A stretch of 64,000 nucleotides of DNA from Burkholderiales bacterium. Its GTDB lineage: Bacteria > Pseudomonadota > Gammaproteobacteria > Burkholderiales > Casimicrobiaceae. Below are positions 52,603 through 61,109 of the stretch, piece by piece (within the stretch, counting starts at the first letter, position 1; each line of letters begins with the position of its first letter). A program made the position numbers and the translations under genes. The stretch lies in the NCBI GenBank assembly GCA_025352105.1, contig JANXUB010000136.1, positions 1-64,000 of the forward strand, given 5' to 3'. The notes under the pieces were generated by a model that did no database searches, was not told the DNA's origin, and saw only the letters and a list, made by a program, of their open reading frames with translations.

Positions 52603-52619
52603 ATAATTGTCGCAATTAT
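52603..52619. promoter_or_regulatory. 17-bp palindrome upstream of the SDR gene
   Basis: ATAATTG-TCG-CAATTAT, perfect arms, 25 bases before the SDR ATG and overlapping the likely core promoter. A candidate operator for a dimeric repressor. Confidence 0.5.
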
Positions 52620-52644
52620 TCCATTACATAAAGGAGATAGCGCA

Positions 52645-53391
52645 ATGAACGCAATTGATCTGAAGGGCCGTGTCGCGGTGATTACGGGCGGGGCGCGCGG
52701 CATTGGCTACGCGGTTGCGGAGCGCTTTATTGCGAGCGGCGCGAAGGTGGCAATCTGGGACATCGATCCCGCAACGACCCAGGCGGCTGCCGGAAAATTG
52801 GGCGCTGGCACGCTGGCTATCGTCGTCGATTTGACGCAAGAAGGTGCCGTCACTGCCGCGACCCAGAGCACGCTGGAGGCATTCAGTCAGATCGACATTC
52901 TGGTCAACAGTGCGGGCATTACGGGACCTAATTTGAAGACTTGGGAATACACGCCCGCCGACTTCCGCAAGGTGATTGACGTCGATCTCGTCGCGCCGTA
53001 CCTTGTGTGCCGGAGCGTCGTGCCGCACATGATCAAGGCCGCCTACGGACGTATTGTGAATATTGCGAGCGTGGCGGGCAAAGAGGGCAATCCCAACGCG
53101 CCCGCATACAGCGCGGCAAAGGCCGGGTTGATTGGCCTGACCAAGTCGCTCGGCAAGGAATTGGCGACGACGGGCGTCGCCTGCAACTGCATCACACCCG
53201 CCGCTGCACAGACCGAAATGTTCAGCCAAATGTCGGCAGAACACATCAACTACATGAAGTCAAAAATTCCAATGAACCGCTTTGTACTGGTCGAGGAAAT
53301 CGCAGCGATGATCGCGTGGCTCTCGTCCGAGGAATGCTCGTTCACCACGGGCGGCGTGTTTGATATTTCGGGCGGCCGGGCGACGTACTGA
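52645..53391 (+). CDS. Short-chain dehydrogenase/reductase
   Basis: A 248-residue NAD(P)-dependent oxidoreductase. TGGARGIGYAVA cofactor loop, acidic residue after beta-2 (IWDID) suggesting NAD preference, NSAG, Ser142, Tyr155 and Lys159, and NCITPAAAQTEM after beta-6. The substrate cannot be told; 3-oxoacyl reductases and sugar-acid dehydrogenases have this form. AAAGGAGATAG gives a strong ribosome site. Its TGA is the first part of palindromic repeat A copy 2. Confidence 0.92.
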   Translation: MNAIDLKGRVAVITGGARGIGYAVAERFIASGAKVAIWDIDPATTQAAAGKLGAGTLAIVVDLTQEGAVTAATQSTLEAFSQIDILVNSAGITGPNLKTWEYTPADFRKVIDVDLVAPYLVCRSVVPHMIKAAYGRIVNIASVAGKEGNPNAPAYSAAKAGLIGLTKSLGKELATTGVACNCITPAAAQTEMFSQMSAEHINYMKSKIPMNRFVLVEEIAAMIAWLSSEECSFTTGGVFDISGGRATY

Positions 53392-53548
53392 GGAAACGCT
53401 GAATAAATCGCCACCCCGTCGAAGGACGGGGCCTACGCCCGACGCAAGTGGTTGATTTTGTTGAGAGCCCGCCCCGGCGGAGGCCGGAGGCGTGGACACC
53501 GGGCATCAAAGGTATGGAGAGAAAATGCATTGATTCGGCGTCTCCTTG
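53391..53548. repeat. Palindromic repeat family A, copy 2
   Basis: Left end AGGAAACGCTGAATAAATCG, right end CGGCGTCTCCTTGA. Inside are a CCCCGTC-GAAG-GACGGGG hairpin and a CCCCGGCGGAGGCCGG stretch also present in copy 3. It starts on the SDR stop codon and lies between convergent SDR and Bug receptor genes. Confidence 0.75.
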
Positions 53549-53571
53549 ACGTCACTACGTTTGCAGGCGCA

Positions 53572-54537
53572 CTAATCAACCTTCGCGCCAGAAGCCTTAA
53601 CCACCTTCGCCCACTTGTCAATTTCAGCCTTGATGTGGGCCGCAAACTGCTCCGGCGTGTTGCCCACCGCGTCGGCCCCTTGACCGGCAAGGCGATCTTT
53701 CATTTCGGGCGTCTGCAACGCTTTGGCGACGGTTTGCGACAGTTTGTCAATGATCTCTTTCGGCGTTCCGGCGGGTGCCAGAACGCCAAACCACGAACTC
53801 GCCTCAAAGCCCGCGACACCCGACTCACCGATGGTCGGTACATTTGGCAAAGCGGGCGAGCGCTTGCTGCTGGTCACCGCGATCGCCTTCAGCTTTCCGC
53901 CCTTGATCTGCGGCATCACTGATGGTGCGTTGTCAAACATCACGTTGACCTGACCGCTCATCACGTCGGGCAGCGCCGCCGACGAACCCTTGTACGGCAC
54001 GTGTGTCATCTGCACGCCCGCGAGCTGCTTGAATAACTCGCCCGATAGGTGAATCGACGTGCCGTTTCCGCTCGAAGCGAAGGTCACTGCATCAGGTGAC
54101 TTCTTCGCGGCATCGATCAAGTCTTTCACGCTGTTGACGGGGTAGTTGGGTGCCGCAACCAGCACGTTCGGAACGCCAGCCACCAGCGACACAGGCGAAA
54201 AATCCTTGACCGCGTCGTAGGGCATTTTGGGATACAGCGTCACGTTGATCGCATGCGTTCCGACAGTGCCCATGAGGAGCGTGTAACCATCCGGCGCGGA
54301 CTTGGCCACGTAGTCCGACCCAATATTTCCACCCGCACCCGCTTTGTTATCGACGATCACTGGCTGGCCCAGTGCTTTCTGCAAGTCGGCCGCAACCGCG
54401 CGCGCCAGGATGTCGGTCGTGCCACCCGGCGGGAACGGCACCACCATTTTGATGGGCTTGTTCGGGTACTGCGCGTAGGCCGAAATCGCAATGCTCGAGA
54501 GCGCCAATGCCAGCCATTTATTTGCAACGTGTTTCAT
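53572..54537 (-). CDS. Bug family tripartite tricarboxylate transporter receptor (TctC-like)
   Basis: A periplasmic solute-binding protein of 321 residues. Signal ends at AISAYAQ. Mature start YPNKPIKMVVPFPPGGTTD and the pyroglutamate-type domain loops (NKAGAGGNIGSDYVAK, YKGSSAALPDVMSGQV, SSWFGVLAPAGTP) are Bug hallmarks. Bug genes are hugely expanded in Burkholderiales. No TctA/TctB membrane genes are next to it, as is common. Ligand unknown. Confidence 0.95.
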   Translation of the reverse strand: MKHVANKWLALALSSIAISAYAQYPNKPIKMVVPFPPGGTTDILARAVAADLQKALGQPVIVDNKAGAGGNIGSDYVAKSAPDGYTLLMGTVGTHAINVTLYPKMPYDAVKDFSPVSLVAGVPNVLVAAPNYPVNSVKDLIDAAKKSPDAVTFASSGNGTSIHLSGELFKQLAGVQMTHVPYKGSSAALPDVMSGQVNVMFDNAPSVMPQIKGGKLKAIAVTSSKRSPALPNVPTIGESGVAGFEASSWFGVLAPAGTPKEIIDKLSQTVAKALQTPEMKDRLAGQGADAVGNTPEQFAAHIKAEIDKWAKVVKASGAKVD

Positions 54538-54564
54538 GTGCTTCCTCCTCGGAAAATTTTCAAG

Positions 54565-56742
54565 CTAGTTTCTGCGTGCGCTCTGCACACCCTTCACCTG
54601 CGTCACCTGCACCAACGCACCGCGTAACTGATCGATACTTCTCACCTCAGCCGTGAATTTCATTTTCGCCATGAAATCGCGCGACAAAGTGTTCACAGCC
54701 GTGACGTTAATTTTCTCTCGCGCCAGCACGTCCGAAATGTCGCGCAGCAAGCCCTGACGATCACTCGCGATCACCTCGATCTGCACGCTGAACACCTCAT
54801 TTTGCGCCGCTTCGCCCCAATCGGCGGTGATGATGCGGCCCGGCTCCTGCGCCATCATGCGGATGACGTTGCTGCAATCATGGCGGTGAATGGTGATGCC
54901 TTTGAGCCGTGTGACAAACCCCACAATAGGGTCCGGTGGCACCGGTTTGCAGCACTTGGCGAGCCCCGTCATCAGCTTGTCAACACCCACCACCAGAATG
55001 CCGCCGCTGCCCGATTTCGCCTTGCTTCGGCTGGTGTGTACTTCTCGCGCTTGTGGGTCGGGCGTGGCCTCGAGCAGGCCGGCCGCTTTTCGAATCGAAA
55101 GATCGAGTTCGCGCGTGTTTAGTTCGGCGCGACCGACTGCACCAAACAAATCATCGGTCGACTTGAAGCCTGCTTCCTGCGCGAGTTTGTCGAGACTCAG
55201 CGCAGTCTGTCCATGCCGCTGCAAATCTTTTTCAACAACCGCGCGGCCATGCGACAACGTTTCTTGCGAGTCGAGCGCATTGAACCACTGCCGTACTTTG
55301 CCGCGCGAACGGCTGCTGTGCAAATAGCCGTTGTCCGGGTTCAACCAGTCGCGCGACGGGCCGCCTTCTTTGACGGTGATGATGTCAACGCGCTGCCCAT
55401 TTTTAAGCGGCGTCGTCAGCGGCACCATCATGCCATCCACCTTCGCACCGCGACAGCGATGGCCGAGCCCCGAATGCACGGCGTAGGCAAAGTCAATTGG
55501 CGTCGAATCCTTCGGCAGATCAATGATCTTGCCCTGCGGCGTCAACACAAAAATAGTCTCTTCAAATAACGACGATTTGAATCCCGCCAGCAATTCTCCG
55601 GGCGAGCTGACCTCCTTGCCCCACGACAACACCTGCCGCAAGCTTGCGATCTTCGCCGCGAAACTGGCGTCGCGTGCAGCCTGTCCGCCCTCTTTGTAGT
55701 TCCAGTGCGCTGCGACACCGAACTCGCTCGACTGATGCATGTCCTGGGTGCGAATCTGCACCTCAAGCGCGCGATTATGCGGACCAATCACGCTCGTGTG
55801 CAGCGAGCGATAGTTGTTCGCTTTGGGCTTCGCGATGTAGTCGTCAAACTCGCCAGGCACCGGCTGAAACATGCTGTGCACGATGCCGAGCGTCGCGTAA
55901 CAGTCCTTCATCTCAGGCACGATCACGCGCAGCGCGCGGATGTCGTAGAGCTCTTCAATGGCGCAGCGCTTGCGTTTTAATTTGTCGTAAATTGAATAGA
56001 TATGCTTCGAGCGACCGCTGATTTCGCCCGTGATTCCGGCCCTCTCAAGCGCGTCGCGCAACACCGCTTTCGTCGTGTCAATATAGGCTTCGCGCTCGAT
56101 GCGAGTTTCGTCGAGGAAGCGCGAAATGCTGTGATATTGCGCAGGCTCCAACAGGCGAAGCGACAAGTCCTCCAGCTCCCACTTAATCTGCCATACGCCG
56201 AGACGATTGGCCAGCGGCGCGAACACGTCCATCACCTCTCGCGCTTCGGCTTGGGCGCTGTCATTTCGGCGCGCTTCGGTGGACAGCGCCGCGCTGCGCA
56301 ATGACACCAATCGCTCGGCGAGCTTGATCAAAACGACGCGCACGTCGTCCACCATTGCCAGCAACATTTTGCGCAAAGCTTCAGTTTGTTGCGCCTGCTC
56401 TGCGGCCAATGCATGCGTCGTCGGTGCGGCAGACGACTTTGATAGCCCCTGCATGGTCGCCATTCGGTGCACGCCAGAAAACAGATTCGTGATCTCAGGG
56501 CCGAACGCTTCCAGCACCGCCGCTTCAGTCTCGGCGTCAGCGGGCAACACCGTGAGTTGGGCCGCGATCACGCAATCCTCATCAAGGCGAAGTTTTTGCA
56601 GCAACTCACCTGACGCTGCGCCGCGCAACGCCGCCGCGTGGCCCGCGCGCGCCTCGATCCACGCCAGCGCGTCGGCAGGCCGCTCGACCGGTGCGGCGGG
56701 CGGCGCAGGACTTGCGCGTTTGGTTACAGCGGTGTGAGGCAT
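54565..56742 (-). CDS. relA: GTP pyrophosphokinase RelA
   Basis: Makes (p)ppGpp on stalled ribosomes. 725 residues. The N-terminal hydrolase-like domain lacks the HD residues needed for hydrolysis, which favours RelA over SpoT. Synthetase domain: SGRSKHIYSIYDKLKRKR, YDIRALRVIV, KANNYRSLHTSV, EVQIRTQDMH. TGS domain near 400-460 (PKDSTPIDFAYAVHSGLG), then zinc-finger/conserved-cysteine region (KCCKPVPPDPIVGF) and a C-terminal ACT domain (EVIASDRQGLLRDIS). Upstream of it, on the same strand, is pgeF. Confidence 0.95.
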   Translation of the reverse strand: MPHTAVTKRASPAPPAAPVERPADALAWIEARAGHAAALRGAASGELLQKLRLDEDCVIAAQLTVLPADAETEAAVLEAFGPEITNLFSGVHRMATMQGLSKSSAAPTTHALAAEQAQQTEALRKMLLAMVDDVRVVLIKLAERLVSLRSAALSTEARRNDSAQAEAREVMDVFAPLANRLGVWQIKWELEDLSLRLLEPAQYHSISRFLDETRIEREAYIDTTKAVLRDALERAGITGEISGRSKHIYSIYDKLKRKRCAIEELYDIRALRVIVPEMKDCYATLGIVHSMFQPVPGEFDDYIAKPKANNYRSLHTSVIGPHNRALEVQIRTQDMHQSSEFGVAAHWNYKEGGQAARDASFAAKIASLRQVLSWGKEVSSPGELLAGFKSSLFEETIFVLTPQGKIIDLPKDSTPIDFAYAVHSGLGHRCRGAKVDGMMVPLTTPLKNGQRVDIITVKEGGPSRDWLNPDNGYLHSSRSRGKVRQWFNALDSQETLSHGRAVVEKDLQRHGQTALSLDKLAQEAGFKSTDDLFGAVGRAELNTRELDLSIRKAAGLLEATPDPQAREVHTSRSKAKSGSGGILVVGVDKLMTGLAKCCKPVPPDPIVGFVTRLKGITIHRHDCSNVIRMMAQEPGRIITADWGEAAQNEVFSVQIEVIASDRQGLLRDISDVLAREKINVTAVNTLSRDFMAKMKFTAEVRSIDQLRGALVQVTQVKGVQSARRN

Positions 56743-56775
56743 GCCGAAATTATCGCGGAGATGGGCGATCCCGCG

Positions 56776-57552
56776 CTACGCGGCATCCCGGTCAGCGTCG
56801 ATCCACACAAAAGCCGCCATGCGCCCCGTCAAGGGGCTTCGGCGATGCGAGAAAAATAGTTCAGGTTGATCGAACGTGCAATAGTCACCGCCAGCAACCG
56901 CGTGGATGCCCATCGCCGCGAGCCGCAACCGGGCAATCGCATACATGTCGCAAAGAAACTTTCCGGGCGTTGAGCGCGGGGAAAAATGAGCGGCGGCGCG
57001 CGTGTCGTGCTTGATGAAAGCGTCGCGAACATCCTCGCCCACTTCGAACGCTTTTGGCCCAATGCAGGGCCCCATCCATGCCACTATTTCACTCAGATCT
57101 GTGCCCATCTCGGTTACGGTGTTCTCCAGTACGCCGCCTGAAAGGCCACGCCACCCGGCATGCGCCGCGCCCACCGCCGAACCATCGCGCGCGGCGAACA
57201 ACACCGGCATGCAATCGGCAATCTTGATCCCGCAAACGAGGCCCAGCGTATGGCTCACGATGGCGTCGCCAGTGATCGTAGTTGCGCCCAGAGGTGCATT
57301 TACTGGCAACGATTCTGCGTGACGCACGTCGACGCCGTGGACTTGATAAACCCAACGAATGGCTTCTACTTGTACGCCCATCGCGGCGGCGACGAGCGTC
57401 TCGTTTTCGGCGACGGACGAGCGATCATCTTTTGTCGCGTAACCGAGATTTAATTCGTCGTAGGGCGCAAGGCTGACTCCCCCCCGGCGAGTGGTCACGG
57501 CGGCTTTAACGGTAGGCGGCGCAGACCAGTCAGGTTGAACGAGCTGAACCAT
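56776..57552 (-). CDS. pgeF: Peptidoglycan editing factor PgeF (YfiH, multicopper oxidase-fold laccase)
   Basis: A 258-residue YfiH-family protein, reported to prevent misincorporation in peptidoglycan stems. Zinc/copper residues: His72 in QVHGVDV, Cys114 in KIADCMPVLF, His131 in AAHAGWRG. The ATG at 57552 (MVQLVQPDW) is chosen; a frame extending 38 codons further up is only translated repeat (its PAEAGIHA string is a hallmark of such artefacts). It lies downstream of rluD with repeat A copy 3 between them. Confidence 0.93.
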   Translation of the reverse strand: MVQLVQPDWSAPPTVKAAVTTRRGGVSLAPYDELNLGYATKDDRSSVAENETLVAAAMGVQVEAIRWVYQVHGVDVRHAESLPVNAPLGATTITGDAIVSHTLGLVCGIKIADCMPVLFAARDGSAVGAAHAGWRGLSGGVLENTVTEMGTDLSEIVAWMGPCIGPKAFEVGEDVRDAFIKHDTRAAAHFSPRSTPGKFLCDMYAIARLRLAAMGIHAVAGGDYCTFDQPELFFSHRRSPLTGRMAAFVWIDADRDAA

Positions 57553-57557
57553 AAACG

Positions 57558-57690
57558 ACAAGGCTGAGTTAATTGCCACCCCGGCGGAGGCCGGGGCCCA
57601 CGTCAGGAGTAAGACGTTGATGTTGCTGAGGGCGTGGATACCGGCCTCCGCCGGTATGGCAAACAATAGTTTTAATCAGCGTCTCCTTAA
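57558..57690. repeat. Palindromic repeat family A, copy 3
   Basis: Left end ACAAGGCTGAGTTAATTGCC, right end AATCAGCGTCTCCTTAA, with inner CCCCGGCGGAGGCCGGGG and ATACCGGCCTCCGCCGGTAT hairpins. It separates rluD from pgeF and would add a false N-terminus to PgeF if translated. Confidence 0.75.
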
Positions 57691-57696
57691 CCCGTT

Positions 57697-58695
57697 CTAA
57701 TCACGCACATAAATAAATTCATTGCCGTCTTCCTCGAAATCGTCATCGAAATCGTCTTCCTCCGGCAAGTTGTCACGCTCAGCGCGCAAGCCCTTCAGCA
57801 GGTTTTTCATGTCCATCGCCATCGGCGCGACGAAGCGCTTTTTCTCGCCCGTAAACGGATGCACCACGGTCAAGCGCCACGCGTGAAGCGCCTGCCGACC
57901 GAACATCACGTCACCGCGCTTGCCGTAGGTCGCGTCGCCCACCAGCGGACGCTGCTGGCTCGACAAGTGAACGCGAATCTGATGTGTTCGACCAGTTTCC
58001 AGCTTGCACTCCAGCAGCGTGTAGTGCCGCCCCTTGAGCGCCGGACCGCCGAACGCCTCGCGCACTTTGTAATGGGTTATCGCCGTCTTGCCGCCGAACA
58101 CCACCACTGCCTGGCGCGTGCGATCTTTCGGATGGCGACCAATCATGTTCTCGATCGTGCCACCCTTTTTCACCTCACCATGCACCAGCGCCACGTACTC
58201 TCTTGCGGCGCTATGCGACTGAAGCTGGCGCACCAGATGGGTCTGCGCCAACGCGGTTTTGGCCACCATCATCACGCCGCTCGTATCCTTGTCGAGCCGA
58301 TGCACGATGCCCGCGCGCGCCACGTTCGCGAGCTGCGGGGCATGGTGCAAGAGCGCGTTCAGCAGCGTGCCTTCGCGATTGCCTGCACCGGGGTGCACAA
58401 CAAGCCCCGGCGGCTTGTTGATCACCAGCAAATGCTCGTCCTCGAAGATCACGCTGATCGGGATGTCCTCGGCCAGCGCTTCGGTCTGAATTTCTGGTTC
58501 CGGCAGGTTGGCGATGAGGATTTCGCCGCCGTCGAGCTTCGTCTTCCCGGGCAACACCTCTCCGTCGACCTTGACGTGGCCCTCTTCGAGCCATGCCTTC
58601 AACCGACTGCGTGAATGCTCGGGAAAAAGCTGCGCCAGCGCGCCGTCCAGCCGCGTGCCTGCCAATGAGAACGGAATCGTGATTTCCTGAGTCAT
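57697..58695 (-). CDS. rluD: 23S rRNA pseudouridine synthase RluD
   Basis: Converts uridines 1911, 1915 and 1917 of 23S rRNA (E. coli numbering) to pseudouridine. 332 residues: an S4 domain at 15-65 (RLDGALAQLFPEHSRSRLKAW, shown as TRLDGALAQLFPEHSRSR) and the catalytic domain with VHRLDKDTSG, Asp135 nucleophile, then CKLETGRTHQIRVH. The acidic C-terminal tail (EEDDFDDDFEED) is an extra. Divergent from bamD, as in many betaproteobacteria. Confidence 0.96.
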   Translation of the reverse strand: MTQEITIPFSLAGTRLDGALAQLFPEHSRSRLKAWLEEGHVKVDGEVLPGKTKLDGGEILIANLPEPEIQTEALAEDIPISVIFEDEHLLVINKPPGLVVHPGAGNREGTLLNALLHHAPQLANVARAGIVHRLDKDTSGVMMVAKTALAQTHLVRQLQSHSAAREYVALVHGEVKKGGTIENMIGRHPKDRTRQAVVVFGGKTAITHYKVREAFGGPALKGRHYTLLECKLETGRTHQIRVHLSSQQRPLVGDATYGKRGDVMFGRQALHAWRLTVVHPFTGEKKRFVAPMAMDMKNLLKGLRAERDNLPEEDDFDDDFEEDGNEFIYVRD

Positions 58696-58803
58696 AGGAT
58701 CATCCGTACGGTCATAGCGGCATTGCCACTAGCGCCGCGTCCATTTCTGACACCTATAATCCAGTTTGTGTTCGATGTTTCGATGTGATCCTCAGGAAAA
58801 GCC

Positions 58804-59604
58804 ATGCGCCTAGCCGCTAAAGTACAAAGTCTTGTTTTCATGCTCCTGGCGAGCGTGCTGTTTTCTGGTTGCGGCACGATGAGTGGCATGTTCGGCAAAA
58901 CCGAAGACCCGCAAAAGCAGAGCGTAGAGGCATTGTATAAGCGTGCGAAAGAGGCGCTGTCTGCGGGCAACTACGCGGAATCTGTAAAGCTGTACGAAAC
59001 GCTTGAATCCCGCTTCCCGTATGGCGTGCAGTCGCAACAGGCGATCATCGACACCGCTTACGCCCAATACAAACTTGGCGAGCGTGCACAGGCAATTGCA
59101 GCCGCCGACCGCTTCATCAAGCTCTACCCGAACCACGAAAACGTCGACTACGCCTACTACATCAAGGGCTTGTCCAACTTCATTGAAGACTTGGGCCTGC
59201 TCTCGTTCATCGCTACGCAAGACTTGTCGGAGCGCGACCAGAAGTCCGCCCGCGAGGCGTACACCACGTTCAAAACCCTGGTCGACAAATTCCCGCAGAG
59301 CAAGTACACCGGTGATGCACGCCTGCGCCTGCGCTATCTCGTTAACGCGCTGTCACAGAACGAGGCGCACATCGCACGCTACTACTTCAATCGCGGCGCC
59401 TATCAGGCCGCAATCAACCGCGCCCAGAGCTGCATCACGAACTTCCCCAACACCCCCGCCAACGAAGAAGCGCTGCGCATCATGGTTCAGAGCTACCAAG
59501 CGATGGGCAACACCCAGGTAGCCGCCGACACCGAGCGCGTTTATCGCTCGACGTACAACCGCACGGCGGTTGATTCCGGCTCGGCCTGGTGGAAGTTCTG
59601 GTAG
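58804..59604 (+). CDS. bamD: Outer membrane assembly lipoprotein BamD
   Basis: Essential partner of BamA in beta-barrel insertion. 266 residues. Lipobox LFSGC with acylated Cys23; then tandem TPR units (ALYKRAKEALSAGNYAESVK, SQQAIIDTAYAQYKLGER, YYFNRGAYQAAINRAQ). The sequence LSNFIEDLGLLSF is a BamD landmark. Divergent from rluD. A dispersed repeat follows the stop. Confidence 0.96.
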   Translation: MRLAAKVQSLVFMLLASVLFSGCGTMSGMFGKTEDPQKQSVEALYKRAKEALSAGNYAESVKLYETLESRFPYGVQSQQAIIDTAYAQYKLGERAQAIAAADRFIKLYPNHENVDYAYYIKGLSNFIEDLGLLSFIATQDLSERDQKSAREAYTTFKTLVDKFPQSKYTGDARLRLRYLVNALSQNEAHIARYYFNRGAYQAAINRAQSCITNFPNTPANEEALRIMVQSYQAMGNTQVAADTERVYRSTYNRTAVDSGSAWWKFW

Positions 59605-59606
59605 GT

Positions 59607-59716
59607 CAGCTTTTCGTCGAAAGCCCCGCTGTACTGGGGCTAGCACGATTAAACTGCAACAGTTGACTTTTAGCCGAAAACGCTTCTAGCCCAAAGGCTA
59701 CGAGCTTTTTAGTGCC
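59607..59716. repeat. Dispersed repeat family B, copy 5 (degenerate)
   Basis: CAGCTTTTCGTCGAAAG start, GCCCCGCTGTACTGGGGC hairpin, inner CAGTTGACTTTTAGCC, then TAGCCCAAAGGCTA. Spacing is less regular than copies 1-3, so possibly a rearranged copy. Three bases after the bamD stop. Confidence 0.5.
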
Positions 59717-59950
59717 AAGTCGTTGCATTAGACGACCTCTATTCAGCCGATTCCAAACCGTTTTTTCGCCATGCTCGTTGCGTGTTAAAAAACGTCGCGA
59801 CATGGACGCGCGCTCTCGTAAACGACATCGGCGGCAGGCTGGCACGCAGAATCCTGCCGTAGCCTCTCGTCACCAGCCGGTCACCACAAATCGCGAGCAC
59901 GCAACGAGGGTCAAATGCGGTCATCAAATGGGATCAGACATCATCCAATC

Positions 59951-60023
59951 GGTAAGACACGATTTATTGATCGAGCAGGCTCAAAATTTTCGCACGTTCA
60001 ATTTAAGTCTGTCTGACGCCATG
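59951..60023. repeat. Dispersed repeat family C, copy 1
   Basis: GACACGATTTATTGATCGAG ... CTCAAAATTTTCGC ... TTCAATTTAAG ... GTCTGACGCCATGG. It aligns block by block with the element at 62988-63052. It lies at the 3' end of the DUF3309 gene. Confidence 0.55.
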
Positions 60024-60030
60024 GTTTTCG

Positions 60031-60189
60031 CTAAATTTTGCCCATCACCAACAAAATGACGAGAACGAGGACGACGAGGCCGAGGCCACCGCTGGGACCG
60101 TAACCCCAGCTTCTGCTATGGCCCCAGCTCGGCAGCGCGCCAACCAGCAAGAGAACGAGAATGATGAGAAGAATGGTGCTGATGCTCAT
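60031..60189 (-). CDS. DUF3309 small hydrophobic protein
   Basis: A 52-residue membrane peptide: MSISTILLIILVLLLVGALP, then a short Trp/Gly/Ser loop (SWGHSRSWGYGPSGG), then a second hydrophobic helix ending MGKI. This two-helix layout with the WGYGPSGG loop is the DUF3309 pattern. It lies 29 bases downstream of the collagen-like lipoprotein gene and is likely co-transcribed. Function unknown. Confidence 0.85.
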   Translation of the reverse strand: MSISTILLIILVLLLVGALPSWGHSRSWGYGPSGGLGLVVLVLVILLVMGKI

Positions 60190-60218
60190 GATTGGATCCT
60201 GGATATTTGTTGGGAGGT

Positions 60219-60527
60219 TTACTGTTTTGGCGCGGGTGGCGTGATGATCACCGTGGTGCCATCACCTGACTTGCCGGGCTCGCCTTTTACGCCGTCGTTA
60301 CCGGGCATGCCGGGCGCTCCTGTGCTGCCTGTGCTACCCGTACTACCCGTACTACCCGTGCTGCCGGTGTTACCCGTGTTGCCCGGCGCGCCCTGTGGGC
60401 CTGCTGGACCCGGCACTACCACTGTCGGGCCGGGGACGGTGACGACGGTTGGCGCTGGGCGATCACACGCGGCGAGCGTTAAGGTGAGTGCTGCAAGCGC
60501 GACGGTGGTGACGATGGAATGCTTCAT
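60219..60527 (-). CDS. Collagen-like (Gly-X-Y) repeat lipoprotein
   Basis: 102 residues. Lipobox LAAC with Cys21, then a Pro/Val spacer and about 17 uninterrupted Gly-X-Y triplets (GPAGPQGAPGNTGNT, then five GST triplets, then GAPGMPGNDGVKGEPGK), and a short C-terminus. A short bacterial collagen-like triple helix anchored to a membrane is the likely structure. The GST part is encoded by near-identical nine-base units, so copy number may vary. Confidence 0.85.
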   Translation of the reverse strand: MKHSIVTTVALAALTLTLAACDRPAPTVVTVPGPTVVVPGPAGPQGAPGNTGNTGSTGSTGSTGSTGSTGAPGMPGNDGVKGEPGKSGDGTTVIITPPAPKQ

Positions 60528-60603
60528 AAGGTGTCCTTAAAATTTATCGGTAAAGTGTGATGAACGACCGGAATGTCGTCATCGAAAAAATGGTGGAGAA
60601 AGA

Positions 60604-61109
60604 TCACTGCGCCAATGACAAATCAGTCAGCGTGTCATGCTCACCCATGCCGATGGATTTGCTGGCAACGATTGATGCGGCCATTGCAAACATACGCACC
60701 ATTTTGCTGTGCGGCGCGTCCCAATATTCAGCGCTGTTGGGCACAAATTTCAGCAGCGCGATGTTGCTGGAGTCTTTGCCTTCGGGAAACCATGGCCGCG
60801 CAAACGGCGTCCACAATTCATCAATGCGACCTTGTTCTGCGTGAACTTCGCCGCGACCTGAAATCGATACATATATTGATTTGTCCGTGTCAGTGAACGC
60901 GAGGTTGACAGTGCGCAGATGCTCGATTTTTTCGAACCAAGATCGGCGAAAAACCAAATGGCACTCAGGCTGTCCATCTCGAGCGGCGACATGGGGTGAC
61001 TGACCAACGCGTCATCGTCATCAAGGGTTGTCATCATTGCAACCGACATGCCTTCAATCAGCCTGCTGAGCTGAGTCAATTCTGCGCTGCTTTGCGGGTC
61101 GATTTTCAT
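60604..61109 (-). pseudogene. General stress protein 26-like FMN-binding split-barrel gene, frameshifted
   Basis: A pyridoxamine-phosphate-oxidase-like protein broken by one frameshift. Frame one: MKIDPQSSAELTQLSRLIEG, MTTLDDDDALVSHPM, LSAIWFFADLGSKK. Frame two resumes with KIEHLRTVNLAFTDTDK and runs to ILV-rich VNLAF, SGRGEV, LWTPFARPWFPEGKD, the expected family order. The break lies at a six-A run on the coding strand (60927-60932), consistent with loss of one base. It could be a true mutation or a sequencing error. AAAGGATGG precedes the ATG at 61109. Confidence 0.8.

Larger units (their letters stand above)
59605..60030. other. Gene-free stretch after bamD
   Basis: About 425 bases without a credible gene. 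It contains repeat B copy 5 and repeat C copy 1. Frames on either strand have no recognisable product. Confidence 0.55.

Noticed and set aside
59712-60059. A 115-codon plus-strand frame between bamD and DUF3309
   Set aside because: It runs through two dispersed repeats and antisense to DUF3309, and resembles nothing known.
60320-60380. Short tandem repeat of nine-base units as a possible minisatellite or regulator site
   Set aside because: Fully explained as codons for Gly-Ser-Thr triplets of the collagen-like lipoprotein; kept only as a remark on slippage.
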